DNA from: Trametes villosa
Taxonomy: Eukaryota; Basidiomycota; Agaricomycetes; Polyporales; Polyporaceae
NCBI GenBank assembly: GCA_002964805.2
Contig: PUDQ02000036.1
Span: forward strand, 62,001-126,000
DNA length: 64,000 bases
Direction: 5' to 3'
A program made the translations under genes and the position numbers. The stretch's first letter is position 1; every line of letters starts with the position of its first letter. The notes beneath the pieces were generated by a model that was not told the DNA's origin, made no database searches, and saw only the letters and a program-made list of their open reading frames with translations. This document shows positions 47,701 through 59,645 of this stretch, piece after piece.

Positions 47701-48714
47701 CACCGGACAGGAAAACTCTCAATTGCACCTCACAGTACGTACTCCACGTTTCCGCCCTCGCGCCCGCCTCAGCAGGTATCCCGCGCCGCCCCCGCCCAAC
47801 TCGTCTCCGCCCTCGTTTCCGCCCTGCCTGACTCGCCTCCGCCCTACTCGTCTCGCCGCCCTGCTCCGCGTCCCGCCCACGCCCTCTCGTACTGTACCTG
47901 CACCACCACAGACGCGCGCACGGCCTACTCCGAGCGCGCCGTCTCCTGCACTGCACGTCGGGCGCCCCGACGACCGCCGCCCCTCACCACGCCCCGTGTG
48001 TGCTACCACAACTCGCCGCCAGCCCCGCCCTGCTGCCAAAACCCCCTCCGCGTGCCCGCGCCCGCCGCGCAGCGATTGCACCGCACGAACAGAGCACGGC
48101 AAGACTCTGCGCGGACCGCGAAGCCGCCCCCGCCGGCCGGGCCTGCGCAAGCTGTTGCAGCCCGATACGCTGGAATAGGTAAGTCCCCTCCGCAATGCGT
48201 GCCCTGCGTGTCTTCTACCCCTTCCAACGCCCGCCCTCCCCGCGCACGGCTCTTGTCGTCGCGACTACTCGCTGCGCCCGGCGCCGCCCTCGACGAACGG
48301 GCTCGAACAGCTCGACTGGTGGCGCCCGCCGGCCGCACATCAGCGTGCGGCTCGCCAACGACCGGCCGCACGCCACCATCGACCCGGGCGACTACGTCTC
48401 GGCGTCGAGCACGAAAACTCGTTACTCACCTGTACGTACACTCCGACTCCCTTCCCGCCGCGTGTCCGCCTCGTCAAGTGCCACATGACGGAATGCAGCC
48501 GCCGCGCTGCATCCCGACGTGCACGCCGCCACAGGTGCGGGCGCTGTGTAAGTCAACTGCGCCTCTGCAGCAAACGGCGAACTCACACTCTTGCCCCCGA
48601 CCCTCAGCTGTTCGCGACGGCCTGCTGCGTACTTCCTGGGTCGTCCAAGGCATCGAGCACAGAAGGAGGAAAGCAGAAACGACCCGTAATGGTGCAGCAC
48701 GATGAGCGGAGGAG

Positions 48715-49032
48715 GTGAAGGATGGTGGAAGAGGACAAGATTGTGAGTCGACCGGGAGACCACGAAGCGGCGTGCGCAGAGCCTGGGCCGAGCGCGCCAG
48801 CGTTTGCGGAGGCGGTACGCCTTCGCGAATATTGCGCGCGCTCCGCGTCCTCGCAGACGTGTTTCAGCGTCCCGCGCGTACGGCGCCGTTCCCGCTGCGA
48901 CCGCACCCCCGGGCGAATGCTCGGAGGCTCGCGCCGGGTGTTCTGCGCCTCCCGGAGTGGTGTCTACGCTCAATCGTGTACATAGCAGGAGTAGTCCGAG
49001 CAATGTACCATTTTCTGCCCTCCTGGCATTGA
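48715..49032 (+). pseudogene. Copy of the LRALRVLADVF frame, unit 5
   Basis: ILRALRVLADVFQRPARTAPF and NARRLAPGVLRLPEWCLRS are kept and the frame ends at TGA 49030. The competing frame from 48722 (AFAEAVRLREYCARSASSQT) is open for 87 codons, so which frame was coding remains open. Confidence 0.35.
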
Positions 49033-50599
49033 AATCACACCCGGTGGTCCTACAAAGACACATTCGGGCACGGCGCGCAGCGGGCGCGATGAGGGGCTTG
49101 CCGGCGTAAACGTGCACTGACTAGAAGCTACCAAGCGAGTCGCGCGGCCACTCGGCGACGAGTCGCGCCGAAAATACCTCCCGGAACGCCGCCGCCGAAG
49201 GTACGCGTGCATCCTTGATGTTTCGTGCATTCCCTCATGCTCATTGTGCACCAGCCGCTCGGAGAAGCTCGTCCGCCCTTGTGAGTATACACACTTACGC
49301 TCTCCCTTGTACTTCGCACTGACCACTGTTAGGAGCAAGCAAGCCCAGGAGAAAATGCGCCGCCGAACAGTTGCACCCGGAATGATGCTCGGAACTCAGT
49401 ACAAGACCTCGCCCGCGCCGGGCACTGACACGCGTATTTGGCGAAGTGCGTCCGACGTTTCAGGGGACGTCCAGGCCGCCGTCCTCTTCCCGCGCCCGCC
49501 GCGGGTTTCAGCGCGCGCGGTACGCGCAGACGAGCCCGCCAAGCCTCCGAGCGCGACGCCGGCCTGTGTAAGCACGGTGAGTGCTTGCCCGCGCCGTCCG
49601 AGTTCTGTCCGTGCCGCTCACCTTCGGACACTCTCCCCGGCTTCCCGCACACCCCGGCGAGCAGCCACCCGCTCGCGGCTGCTCACCGCTGGACGGAAAG
49701 CGTCTCGTAGGCTCTGTGAGTTCTCTCCTTCTCTCCTTCGAGCCCTTGAAACTCTGACAACCTCTCTCCTCCCATCCGTGCGCAGGTTGTCTCTAGTTCA
49801 ATCCCCATCCTTCGGCCGCATTTCCCGCGCGCACACGCTGCGCTCTCGTCCCACGACAGCCTTAACCGCGTACCCATACAACCTCGCAACGCCCAACCAC
49901 CCTCTCGGGGAGCGCCGCTACTACACACCCACACAAATCGCGCACGCAGGCCCATGGACGGTCATGTGAGTGCTCCATCCTTGTGGCTCCGCCGCCCTCG
50001 GATGCGACCTGACAGCCTGTGAATATCATGTGAGCATGTTCTCGTACCCGCGCAGACGATAGTACTGACCGTGCGCCGGGTGTACTTCAACTAGCTCGCA
50101 GCGCCGTGCGCTTTGACGTCGGGCACGAACTTCAATTGCTCTATACGGGACGACTGGCGGCACGAGGGACGGGCGCCGGGCTCCCCACACTGTACAAGGT
50201 GAGCATGGGGCTTATACCGTCGCGGATCTGACTCTTACAGCCCGCAGGACGTCGGAATCGCGATGCACACGCTATCTACAGGGCAAACACGGCACCCCCG
50301 GCTCATACAACGTCGGTAAGGCTGCCCGAGGCTCTCGTCGCTCGCTGGAGTCCTCCCGCACGCGTAGAGCACGCGACACGCGCGGAAACGCGGCCTCACA
50401 GTCCGCCGTTGACCTCGGTAGGCTGTCTGACGGTTCGCGCGACTCTTGCACGCATACGCGCCTTGCGCGGCGCGATACGAGCGCAGACGGAGGAGCTCTG
50501 GGTGCACAAGCTGAGGGCGTCAAGTGTGATATGTTCCGTTATACCTAGCATACATTACGAGCCCGTGGCGCATCGCAAGGCGTCCCCGTGGACCTCTGC

Positions 50600-50695
50600 A
50601 TGTGCGATGTAAGGGCGCGTGCTCACGAGCGCGATCGCTGCGTCCAGGATTGGCTCGGAGTCGAATCTTGTGTGCGGCTGCCTACGCCGGATTGA
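50600..50695 (+). pseudogene. C-terminal segment ending in LPTPD, unit 5
   Basis: MCDVRARAHERDRCVQDWLG then SCVRLPTPD and TGA at 50693-50695, ending one or two codons earlier than in units 1-4. It is in frame with upstream ARGASQGVPVDLC. Confidence 0.45.
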
Positions 50696-51628
50696 TAAGA
50701 ACCCGCGCCCGCACCGTTTGTCTACTCGAGGCTCCGCGCGACGCGCTCCAGGCTTGTCAGCACCCCACAGAGCCCGCAAATCGACTCGGGGCAGAATGCG
50801 GCAGCCTGAGCGGCGGTTCGCGCCAGCAGCCGCGGGGCAGGCAAGCTGCTGCCATAGGCGGGATTCCAGGCCGGCGCCGGTATGAGCTATGCGAGGCGGG
50901 CGGTCAGAACACGGTGCGATTAAGGCCCTACCGTCGCGTATGTGAGATCGGACGTTGCGCGCGTTGCGGCTTAAGCACATGCGTAATGCCGCATGGCGCA
51001 AAGAGACGGCGGCGCGGTGGCGCACGTTCGAGCACTTTGAGGTGCATGTCCGCCCTCCCCGGCGCCGCCGTGACATGTACAGACCATCCCGCCCAAGCCT
51101 GCTTCCTCGCAAAATGCACGTCAGTACGGGTGTGCGCGTCCACTACCTTGCATGTCTACCTGTAGGGCACGGTAGTATAATAACTATTCATTTGGGACCT
51201 CATACTTTGTCCGCCGCGCGATCTCCGCGTTCCCGGGTCCCGACTCGTACTTGGCCCGATGCATGCGCACTGAGAGCGTGCACCGACGGTCCGGACACCA
51301 CAGGTTGCGAGAAGCGAGGCGCGATACGGGCGCCGGACCGTGAGCGCGAGGCGCAGACGGCTAGGACGCGTGCAAACCGTGAGTGCTTGGACGGACTCCG
51401 AGCCACTATGCTGCTTACCTCGCGCCGTTGCTCTCGTCGTCTTCCCTCTCATTATCCGCCGCCCGTCTCCTGCAGCCTCCTTCCCTCGTGCTTGGACCCA
51501 TTGTCTTGGTATACTCCTCGCACCACTAGTACTCGCACCACACACTCGGAGTCTGCAGCTCTCCCGGAGGCTGGTAAGTCAGCTATATTTCGGAGGTTAG
51601 TAGTACTCCTCACCAGTCTGATGCACAG

Positions 51629-51942
51629 GCTCCACCCGGCCGCCCCGCGCCTGCGCGGGCTTGGACAGAGTCGCGCGGGGAGTCTGCATGATGAGGAGAC
51701 GGCCGAGGGAGAAGGCGCGGCCGGCGGTGGAGGTGCTCTCCCGGAGCGAGGGTGCGGGATGGGAGGCCCCGGTGGAAAGCGACGGTGTGCAGTGCCGCCA
51801 CAGCACTGTACGAGCTGCACCGCGGGGCGGCGAGCGACAGGTAAGTGCACCGACTGCGAACGCTCGAACCTGTATGCGTAAACTGGCCTTCCCGGTGTTG
51901 TAGATGCGCTCGCCTTGCGCCCGGCGATTCTGAGCACGGACG
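51629..51942 (+). pseudogene. Two-exon segment of unknown gene, unit 5
   Basis: Exon 51629-51840 is 212 nt, two codons longer than unit 1 (GGCGCGGCCGGCGG insertion), and is followed by 51904-51942 (39 nt, DALALRPAILSTDG). Acceptor TTGTAG and both donors are intact. Confidence 0.4.
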
Positions 51943-52499
51943 GTGAGCTCGTCCGCACGGCCCCCGCATTCCTTCTGCTTTACTGATGCACGCCTGCGCC
52001 CGTGGCGCACAGTAGGGCTGCAATACCAAGCAGGCCGTAAAGCGGCGGGTGGTAGGGCACGTAAACGATTTACTAACGTTTGTGTACATACATGGACGCG
52101 TCAGGGCGACAGGACGGGTTCAGGGCGCTGCAAACGCGAAGAATGAATGCTAGATGTCTGTATAGAGCGGCCGTGTAGCGATTATACAACGGCAGGGTCT
52201 GTGAGGGTGTGGGGGCGTACCGTAGATATACCGCGATGTAGATCGCCCGAGGACGCGTGTGCACGACCCAGTCCGTTGGTGTGCACCGCTAGGCTATGTG
52301 CGACGGACCGCAAGCGTCCTCGCAAATAACCGTCTGCCGAATGCGCGCCCATCGCGCACCTTGCCGCCGCGAGATGCGCAGGATGTCGGCGCGAAGATCC
52401 GGGGTGAAAGGGCGAGAACGGCGCGGGTGGTGAGCGGCGATATCGCAGTCGGCGGCGGGTGCACACTACGACACGCACCTCAGCCGGGGTCCGCAACCG

Positions 52500-53270
52500 T
52501 TCATTGGTCTGGGATCAGTCCTGCGCGCCGCCGAATGTGCCGTCCGTTCGCGTTGAGTGCGAAGCCCGCAATGGGCAGCGTGGGGAGTAGAGTCATGTCG
52601 GCACCTTCTATTCGGACTGACGACGCTCGGGCGGGCGCATTGCAAGCGCGGCGCGGGGAGTCGGTGGCGGCGTACGGAGCTCGTGTCCGCGTCCCCGGTC
52701 TTCGCGTGCGAGGCTGTATGCGCTGCAAGCGATTGGGCAGTCAATTTAGTGGCAGGAAACGAGGAGAAATGCGCGTACCTTGCGCTCGGGCCATCGCAGG
52801 GCGGGAATCTCGCCGCGTCGCAAGGCCGCACGCCGGGGATCGACGGGATCCACATCCGTTTCGGGTTGGTATCAGCCCCGCCGCTCGCCGCAGAATGTGC
52901 TGACTGCTCGAGTTCAGTGTGAAGCTCGCACTGGGAGGTCCGCAGAGCGGAGCCCCGTCTGCCCTCTGTATTCTGACGGACGACGCTCGGGCGAGGAGAA
53001 TCGCGCCGCGCATTGTGGCAAGCGCGGTGCGAGGAGTCGGGCGGCGGCGTGCGGAACTCGAGCCCGCGTCCCCGGTCTTCGCGCGCGGGCGCGTTTGAGG
53101 GCGCGGGGCTGTGTGTGTAATGTTAGCGATTCGGCAGCCTGCCCAGAGGCGAGAAGCAGAGAAACGCGCGTACCTTGCGGTCGGGGCTTTGCATGGATGG
53201 AACCTGGCGTCGCAACGCTGCACGGGCGATCGAGACGCACGCCGGAGGCCCTGGGCGCGTTTGGTAGCTC
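52500..53270. repeat. Internal direct duplication, unit 5
   Basis: CGACGCTCGGGCG at 52621 and 52981, 360 bp apart, shorter than in unit 1 because the first copy lacks ATTCGCGCCGCGC. Confidence 0.7.
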
Positions 53271-55222
53271 TGCATGAAGCCCCGTTGTTAGTCTCCCACC
53301 CACAAGCACCTCCATACCTCAATAAAAGCCTCCATCCCAGTAGACGGCGCGTTAGACTCGCGCGACGAGCTCCCGTCGAGTCGGGGAGCCGTATACCACC
53401 CTGCCGTCGTCTTGTGCGAGTCCCAATTCAAGCACAGCGCGGGCGTGCGTCCGTACGCGGCTGGGCAGTCGATCCGGACGCCGAGCGCGGTATTTGCGAT
53501 ATGCGAGCCGTCGGCGGGTGTTTCGAGCACGCGGCGGCATGCGTGCGCGATCGTGGGGAGCCTGAGAACGAGACGATCAGCGCGGGGGACGCGGGACAAG
53601 GAGCGAGCGCGGCATCACACCTCGGACCCTCTGCGCGCTCAGACTTCTCTCATTCGTCCTCGCCCTCCAGCCCTTCCGTCCCATACCGCTCTCGATCTTC
53701 CCTTTACGCACGCCACACGCCACACGGCGCACGTAACTGGGCTGGACGCGCAGGGAATCCCGCTGCGTGCGCCGATGGGTAAGTACACTCACAGCCGCTT
53801 ACATGCATTTGTACAGTACTCACCGCCGTTTTAGCCCAACCACACTCAAACCCAGCTCGCGCGACCTGCGCAACACTTCCGCGCTCGACAAGACTCCATC
53901 AGAGCGCGCTTCGGATGCGACGAGACGGCGGCGTGGCGGTTTCCGGGCGTCGAGGGATGGGAGATCGCGTCCAGCGGGGGGAGTACCGTGTCCTGTGAGT
54001 CCTCGTCGCCCTCTGCAACGACGGCCGCTCACCACTTCGACAACCCGCCCCAGACAGGCCGACTAATCCTCCCAATGCGAGCGGAGCTGCCGTACGCGCC
54101 GGGACGACTTTGACACAATCCGGACGGGCGGGCGGACTCGAGCTCAGCAAGTAAAGGTCGGCTCGACGCGTCGGAGAGCGTCGCATGCGGCGGAGATGGT
54201 ACCAGGTACGCTCCTTCCTCCTCCATCCTCCGTACCCCGCACGCCCGCGTCGACAGCTACACTCACACGCAAACTCATCTCCCCAGTCCTCGCCCACACC
54301 GCCACAAACGCGAGCCGCGGGCGTACAGGCGCGGGAGACGGCCGTCGATACATAAAGTAGCTTGTATAGATCTAGAACTCAAAGCCCTGCACTCACTACG
54401 TAGTTACACGCGCCCGGGCCCGCCGTCCTCATCGTCGGGGTGGTGCGTCGAGTAACGAGTTTGAGGGTGACCCTGCCATCCACCGCGCATGGCCCGCCGA
54501 GCGTCGACCGCCGTCCGTGAGCTGCCGGACGACGCGCGGGCTCGAGCGTCCAGTACCCGAGGCGCGTCAGTAGCCAGGGCCGAGTACCGAGTACTGGGGA
54601 GCCTGGTCGGCGTGCGCCGGCCGCGCGTGCTCGGCGGACTCGGAGGCGGGAACGCGGCGGGGAGCCCGAGGACCGAGGGCCGAGGGCGGGCAGCCATAGG
54701 CGATCCTAAAGTACTAGTCAGTCCAATTTCCGGTCCCGCAGAGAGCGAACGGGGCGGGCGCGACCCGCTCGGGAAGTGCGCCTCGAAGCGAACGGCGGCG
54801 GAGCCTCTTGGAGCAGAGACGGACGAGACGGGACGGGGCGCGGGAGACACAGAGCCCGCCCCGGGCGTCGAGCCTCGCACCTCGAGCCGCGCACCCGCGC
54901 CGCGCCGCGCGTCGACATCCGCGTGCGCGCCCCCCAGCACGCACCCCTCGCGCGGCGTGGACCCGCCCGCTCTCCCTGCCCGCTCTCCTCCTCACCGCCC
55001 TCGACACCTCACCTCCCCCCCTCGTTCCCTCCCCGGACCACGCCACACCGGGCTCGGAGCTCGGAGCTGGGGGCTCGAGGGCGGGGCAGCGTCTCTCCGC
55101 TTCCGCCTCCGCCTCCGCCTCTGCGTCCCGGCGCTCTGGCGTGCGACGTGCCACTCGCGCGCGTGTCTACGGGCGGGTCGGCAGCCGACAAGCGGCTGGG
55201 CACGGAATGGGTGGGGCGCGGG

Positions 55223-55264
55223 CTCGGGAGTCAGGAGTCGGGAGTCGGGAGTTGGGGGTCGGGT
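55223..55264. repeat. GGGAGTC minisatellite, unit 6 allele
   Basis: Same five heptamers as unit 5. Confidence 0.75.
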
Positions 55265-55724
55265 AGGTGCTTCCGATTCCGTGGGGGCTGAGAGCGTGGA
55301 GGGGGTGCAGGTATGCGACCCGGGGGCGGGGGCAGGGGAGTCTGAGACGGGCGGCAAGCCGCGAGCCGCGCACTGTGGACAGAGCGTCCTGGGGTCGACT
55401 CCGATGCGCGCAGAGCGCGACTTCAGAGCACCCACTCACCCGTCCGCCCATCGTCCGCCGCCCGCTCTCGGTCCCCACGTCCAGGACGTCCGCCCGACAC
55501 AACAAGAGCTCCCGACCGGGGATCCACCCCCGTACCATCGCACACCTCCCCATCCCCATCCCCTCCCCCGCGCATACATCCGCGCCGCCCGTCCCACGCG
55601 CTCGCCGACACAGCACGCCGGCGGTCGTGTCGCTTGGCACTCGACACTAGGCGACGCTACGTAGGCGGACCCCGGGCGCGGGGCGCGGGACGGGCGGCTG
55701 CACCTAGGCGGGCGGGCGGGCGGG

Positions 55725-56010
55725 TACAAATAGCGGGGGTGCGAGGGTTGTGCCGCTCACCACCCCCTCCTCCCTCCCTCCCCTCCTCACCTCTCGCCTC
55801 TCACCGCTCCCCTCCCCATCTGGGCTGGGACGAGCTCGCTGCTCATCGCGTGCCACGCCCGGCACCGTCGTCTGCCGTCCTGGGAGTTGCCTCGCCGCGG
55901 CGGGGCCCGGGCTGGTGTACGTGCATCTGAGAAACAGTTCGCGGTGAGTCGGGCTTTGGATATCGTTCAGCGCAGCGCATCGTACTCACTTCCAGCTTTC
56001 GGCCAGGGTG
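55725..56010 (+). promoter_or_regulatory. TATA-like promoter with spliced leader, unit 6
   Basis: TACAAATAG at 55725-55733. The leader intron is of the unit 2 type, donor CAGTTCGCG|GTGAGTCGGG near 55944 and acceptor TTTCGGCCAG near 56006, although the sequence up to 55410 is of the unit 5 type. Confidence 0.5.
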
Positions 56011-56511
56011 CGGCGGTCGGAGATGGCGGGGGCGCGCGCAGGACCTGGGGAGCGGGCAGTGAGCGGCGAGCGGGCCGTTCCGAGGGGAAGTAGTAGACAT
56101 GTACATACCCGGTCGGGTCGTCCGCGTCCGCGACCGCGATTCTGAGCGGAGGTGCGAGGCGGCGGTCGTGCGCACCGGCGGCGAGTCGAACGGCTGGAGG
56201 CCTCCGCCGAGGGCGCGAGCGCGAGGCGCACGCGCGCGTCTTGCGGCGGTCCGCAGGCGCGTGCGGCTGCGGCTCTGTTGCTCTCTTGGCGGGCCGGGTA
56301 CGAGGGCAGTGGGTGAGTGGTGTGACGGCCGACGGGCGAGGCGAGGGCCGACGGTGTGTGGGCGTCGCGAAGGGGTTGACGAGCGTGCGGTGACTGTGAG
56401 GGGAGTGGTCATCGAGGGGCAGGAGCGTCGAGTAGCTGTGGGGGGCGTAGCGGAGTGTAACGCCGTGCGTGGTGCAAGGCGTACGCGTGGAGTGTGGGCG
56501 CGAAGCAGCAG

Positions 56512-56583
56512 ATGGTGCGGGCGTTTGACGAGAGGCATTTTGCGAAGGCGGATGTCGCAGGCGCCAGGGAGCCGGGAGAGTAA
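56512..56583 (+). pseudogene. Short coding tail of unknown gene, unit 6
   Basis: MVRAFDERHFAKADVAGARE then PGE and TAA at 56581-56583. The stop position is the same as in units 3-5. Confidence 0.4.
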
Positions 56584-57364
56584 CAGAGGCGGCGGGGGCT
56601 GGGTGGGAAGTATGCCCGTGGCGAATGAGGTACCGAGTACAGCGAGCTTATTAGGACTTGAATGAAGGTGTTGTTGAGGGGGTATGGACGTGCTAGCGAC
56701 GAAATACGCCGCCGGGTTAGTGCTAATAAAGTGAGTCCGCAAGGGAGGCCGTCCAAGCCATCGAGGGTCGCTGTATGCGCCTTCACGCCGAGTCTACGCA
56801 GTACAGGCGAGGAAGCAGGCTCCGGCAACGAGCTCGAGGACCAGTGTAAGCGAAACGAAGCCTAGGTTATGCCAGCCATCTGCCAGAGCCGTCGTCTATT
56901 GCCAGAGGCCATCGCCAGTCCGTAGCGATGGCTGCCGTCGAGGACCGGGGCCGGCGGCCGTGTGCTCAGCACTAGATACCCAGCCTAGGTGCGAGCGGGC
57001 GAGGGCGACTGGCAGGCGCGTGGGATCGAGTGCAGATCGGGAGCCGCGAGGGACGTGGGGCCACGCGAGCAGACAGCAGGCAGCCAGTCGAGCCAGGCAG
57101 CGGGCGAGTCGGCAGCGGGCGGGCGCAGAGCCAGCCAGGGCAGACAGCCGTGCACGGGCGAGCGAGACTCTCTCCCCAGCGAGTCGAGCGGTGGCCGGGC
57201 AGAGAGCAGCGGGGAGAGACGACGTCATCGGATGGACGCGATCGAGGGATAGACGCCGGATGGATGCGAGCCACGTGGGCCCATCTCCCTCTGCTGTCCT
57301 CGCCTGCGCCCTGCTCGCTGCTCTCTGCTTTAGCTGCTGCTCGGACTGGGAGAGGAGTGCAGCG

Positions 57365-57928
57365 ATGGCCGACGTGCTCGTCCCGCCCGAGATCACCGCA
57401 GAGGTCACCCAGATCCTCTCCAACCTCGTCCTCGGCGACAATGCTATCCGCTCCAGGCAAGCAACCCTCCCCTGCATCGATCCCCACTGCCCACTGACTA
57501 CCGCGCCGCCCGCACTGCAGCGCAGAGAAGGCGGTCAACGACCGGCTCGAGCAGACCCCCGAGCTCTATCTGCTCGCCATCGCCCAGTTCGCGACCTCCG
57601 CCGACACCGAGCTCGTGAGTCCTTCTCCTCGTCCTCCCCGCGCACGCGATCGACCGCGCCCCAGATGCGCTCCTTCTCCCTCGTCCTCCTCCGCCGCCTC
57701 CTCTTCCGCCCGCCCTCCCAAAACCGCCTCGCGCTCTACGACCAGCTCTCCGCCCGCGGCTGCCCACGGCCGGCGACCGGTGTTCGCGACTCCTCGGCTG
57801 GGCGGTGGCAGTGCGCACGCGCTGCACACATGGACCCACCGGCGGCGGGGCGGACCGTGCTCGCTCGAGTGTTTCGAATGGCCACGGAAAGAATTACGGA
57901 CTCTGTCACGATTGTGGGGGTTGGTTGA
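57365..57928 (+). pseudogene. KAP121: Truncated Kap121/importin-5 N-terminal gene, unit 6
   Basis: Exons 57365-57456, 57521-57614 and 57665-57928; predicted 149 residues with 57 unrelated residues at the end. Importin codons differ from unit 1 only silently (CTC for CTT, TCC for TCT, AAC for AAT). Intron 1 is 64 nt and its donor is AG|GCAAGC: still GC, with no GT near enough to replace it. The upstream in-frame ATG is at 57260, giving a 35-residue extension containing PSPSAVLACALLAALCFSCC. Confidence 0.88.
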
Positions 57929-57946
57929 CGATGGTAGGGGCTGCCT

Positions 57947-58013
57947 GGACAGGGGGACTTGGACTGGCAGACTCGGACTGGGGACTCGGACTGGGGACTC
58001 GCAGACGGACTCG
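57947..58013. repeat. GGACTTGGACTGGC minisatellite, unit 6
   Basis: About five copies, ending in the GCAGACGGACTCGCGCGCTGACACCGGACAG form shared with unit 5. Confidence 0.65.
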
Positions 58014-59147
58014 CGCGCTGACACCGGACAGGAAAACTCTCAATTGCACCTCACAGTACGTACTCTCCCCGTTTCCGCCCTCGCGCTCGCGCCCATCTCA
58101 GTAGGTACCCCGCGCCGCCTGCGCCCAACTCGTTTCCGCCCTCATTTCCGCCCTGCCGGACTCGACTCCGCCCTACTCGTCTCGCCTCCCTGCTCTGTGT
58201 CCCGTGCGCTCTCGTACTGTACCTGCACCACCACAGGCGCGTGCACGGCCTACTCCGAGCCCGCCGTCTCCTGCACTGCACGTCGGGTGCCCCGACGACC
58301 GCCGCCCCTCACCACGCCCCGTGTGTCCTGCCACGACTCGCCCGTCTCGACGCCTGCCCCGCGCTGCTGCCAAACCCCCTCCGTGCGCCCGCTCCCGCCG
58401 CGCAGCGAACACGCCGCACGAACAGGGCACGGCAGGACTCGTAGTACCGTACCCCGGGCCCACGCGCGAACCGCGAACCCGCCCCCGCCGGCCGGGCCCC
58501 GCGCGAGCTGCTGCAGCCCGATACATTGGAAAAGGTAAGTCTCCTCGGCGATGCGTGCCCTGCGTGTCTTCTACCCCTTCCAACGCCCGCCCTCCCCGCG
58601 CACGGCTCTTGTCGTCGCGACTACTCGCTGCGCCCGGCGCCGCCCTCGACGAACGGGCTCGAATAGCTCGACTGGTGGCGCCCGCCGGCCGCACATCAGC
58701 GTGCGGCTCGCCAACGACCGGCCGCACGCCACCATCGACCTGGGCGACTACGTCTCGGCGTCGAGCACGAAAACTCGTTACTCACCTGTACGTACACTCC
58801 GACTCCCTTCCCGCCGCGTGTCCGCCTCGTCAAGTGCCACATGACGGAATGCAGCCGCCGCGCTGCATCCCGACGTGCACGCCGCCACAGGTGCGGGCGC
58901 TGTGTAAGTCAACCGGTCTCCTGCAGCGAACGGCGAACTCACCTTTTGCACCCGACCATCAGCCGTTCGCGACGGCCTGCTCCGTACTTCCTGGGTCGTC
59001 CTCGGCGTCGAGCACAGAAGGAGGAAAGCAGAGAAGACCCGTAATGGTGCACCACAGAGACGATGAGAGCAGCTGTCGAGCAGAGGAGGTGAAGGATGGC
59101 GGACGAGGACAAGATAGTGAGTCGACCGGGAGACCACGAAGCGGCGT

Positions 59148-59645
59148 GTGCGCAGAGCCTGGGCCGAGCGTGCCAGCGTTTGCGGAGGCGGTACGCCTTC
59201 GCGAATATTGCGCGCGCTCCGCGTCCTCGCAGACGTGTTTCAACGTCCCACGCGTACGGCGCGGTTCCCGCTGCGACCGCACCCCCGTGCGAATCCTCGG
59301 AGGCTCGCGCCGGGTGTTCTGTGCCTCCCGGAGTGGTGTCTACGCTCAATCGTGTATGTAGCAGGAGCAGTCCCCGCAATATACAGTTTTCCGCCGTCCC
59401 AGCGTCGAAATCGCACTTCGCGGGCCTTGCGGGTACCCAATCGCACACGGCGTGCAGCGGGTGCAATGAGGGGCTCGCCGGCGCAGATGTGCATTGACAA
59501 GGAGCTGCCAAGCGAGTCGCGCGGCCACTCGGCGACGAGTCACGCCGAAAATACCTCCCGGAACGCCGCCGCCGAAGGTACGCGCGCATACTCGATGTCT
59601 TGGACATTTCTTCGTGTTCATTTTCCACCTGGGCCAGGTATCTAG
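59148..59645 (+). pseudogene. 165-codon open frame of unknown gene, unit 6
   Basis: The same length as in units 1 and 2 although the sequence is clearly diverged, so this copy is independent support that the frame LRALRVLADVFQRPTRTARF then QMCIDKELPSESRGHSATSH was coding. It runs into an intron-like GTACGCGC and a GGGCCAG acceptor near 59638. No recognised domain. Confidence 0.4.

Larger units (their letters stand above)
43495..53797 (+). repeat. Tandem array unit 5
   Basis: 10303 bp. From about 43200, just before the anchor, to about 45107 it appears identical to 53503-55410 of unit 6; the copies then differ at GCATGCAGAGCTCGACC against GCGCGCAGAGCGCGAC. Confidence 0.95.

Noticed and set aside
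58204..59361. 385-codon frame in unit 6
   Set aside because: It passes through several splice-like sites and is interrupted in other units; only the part shared with the 165-codon frame region has comparative support.
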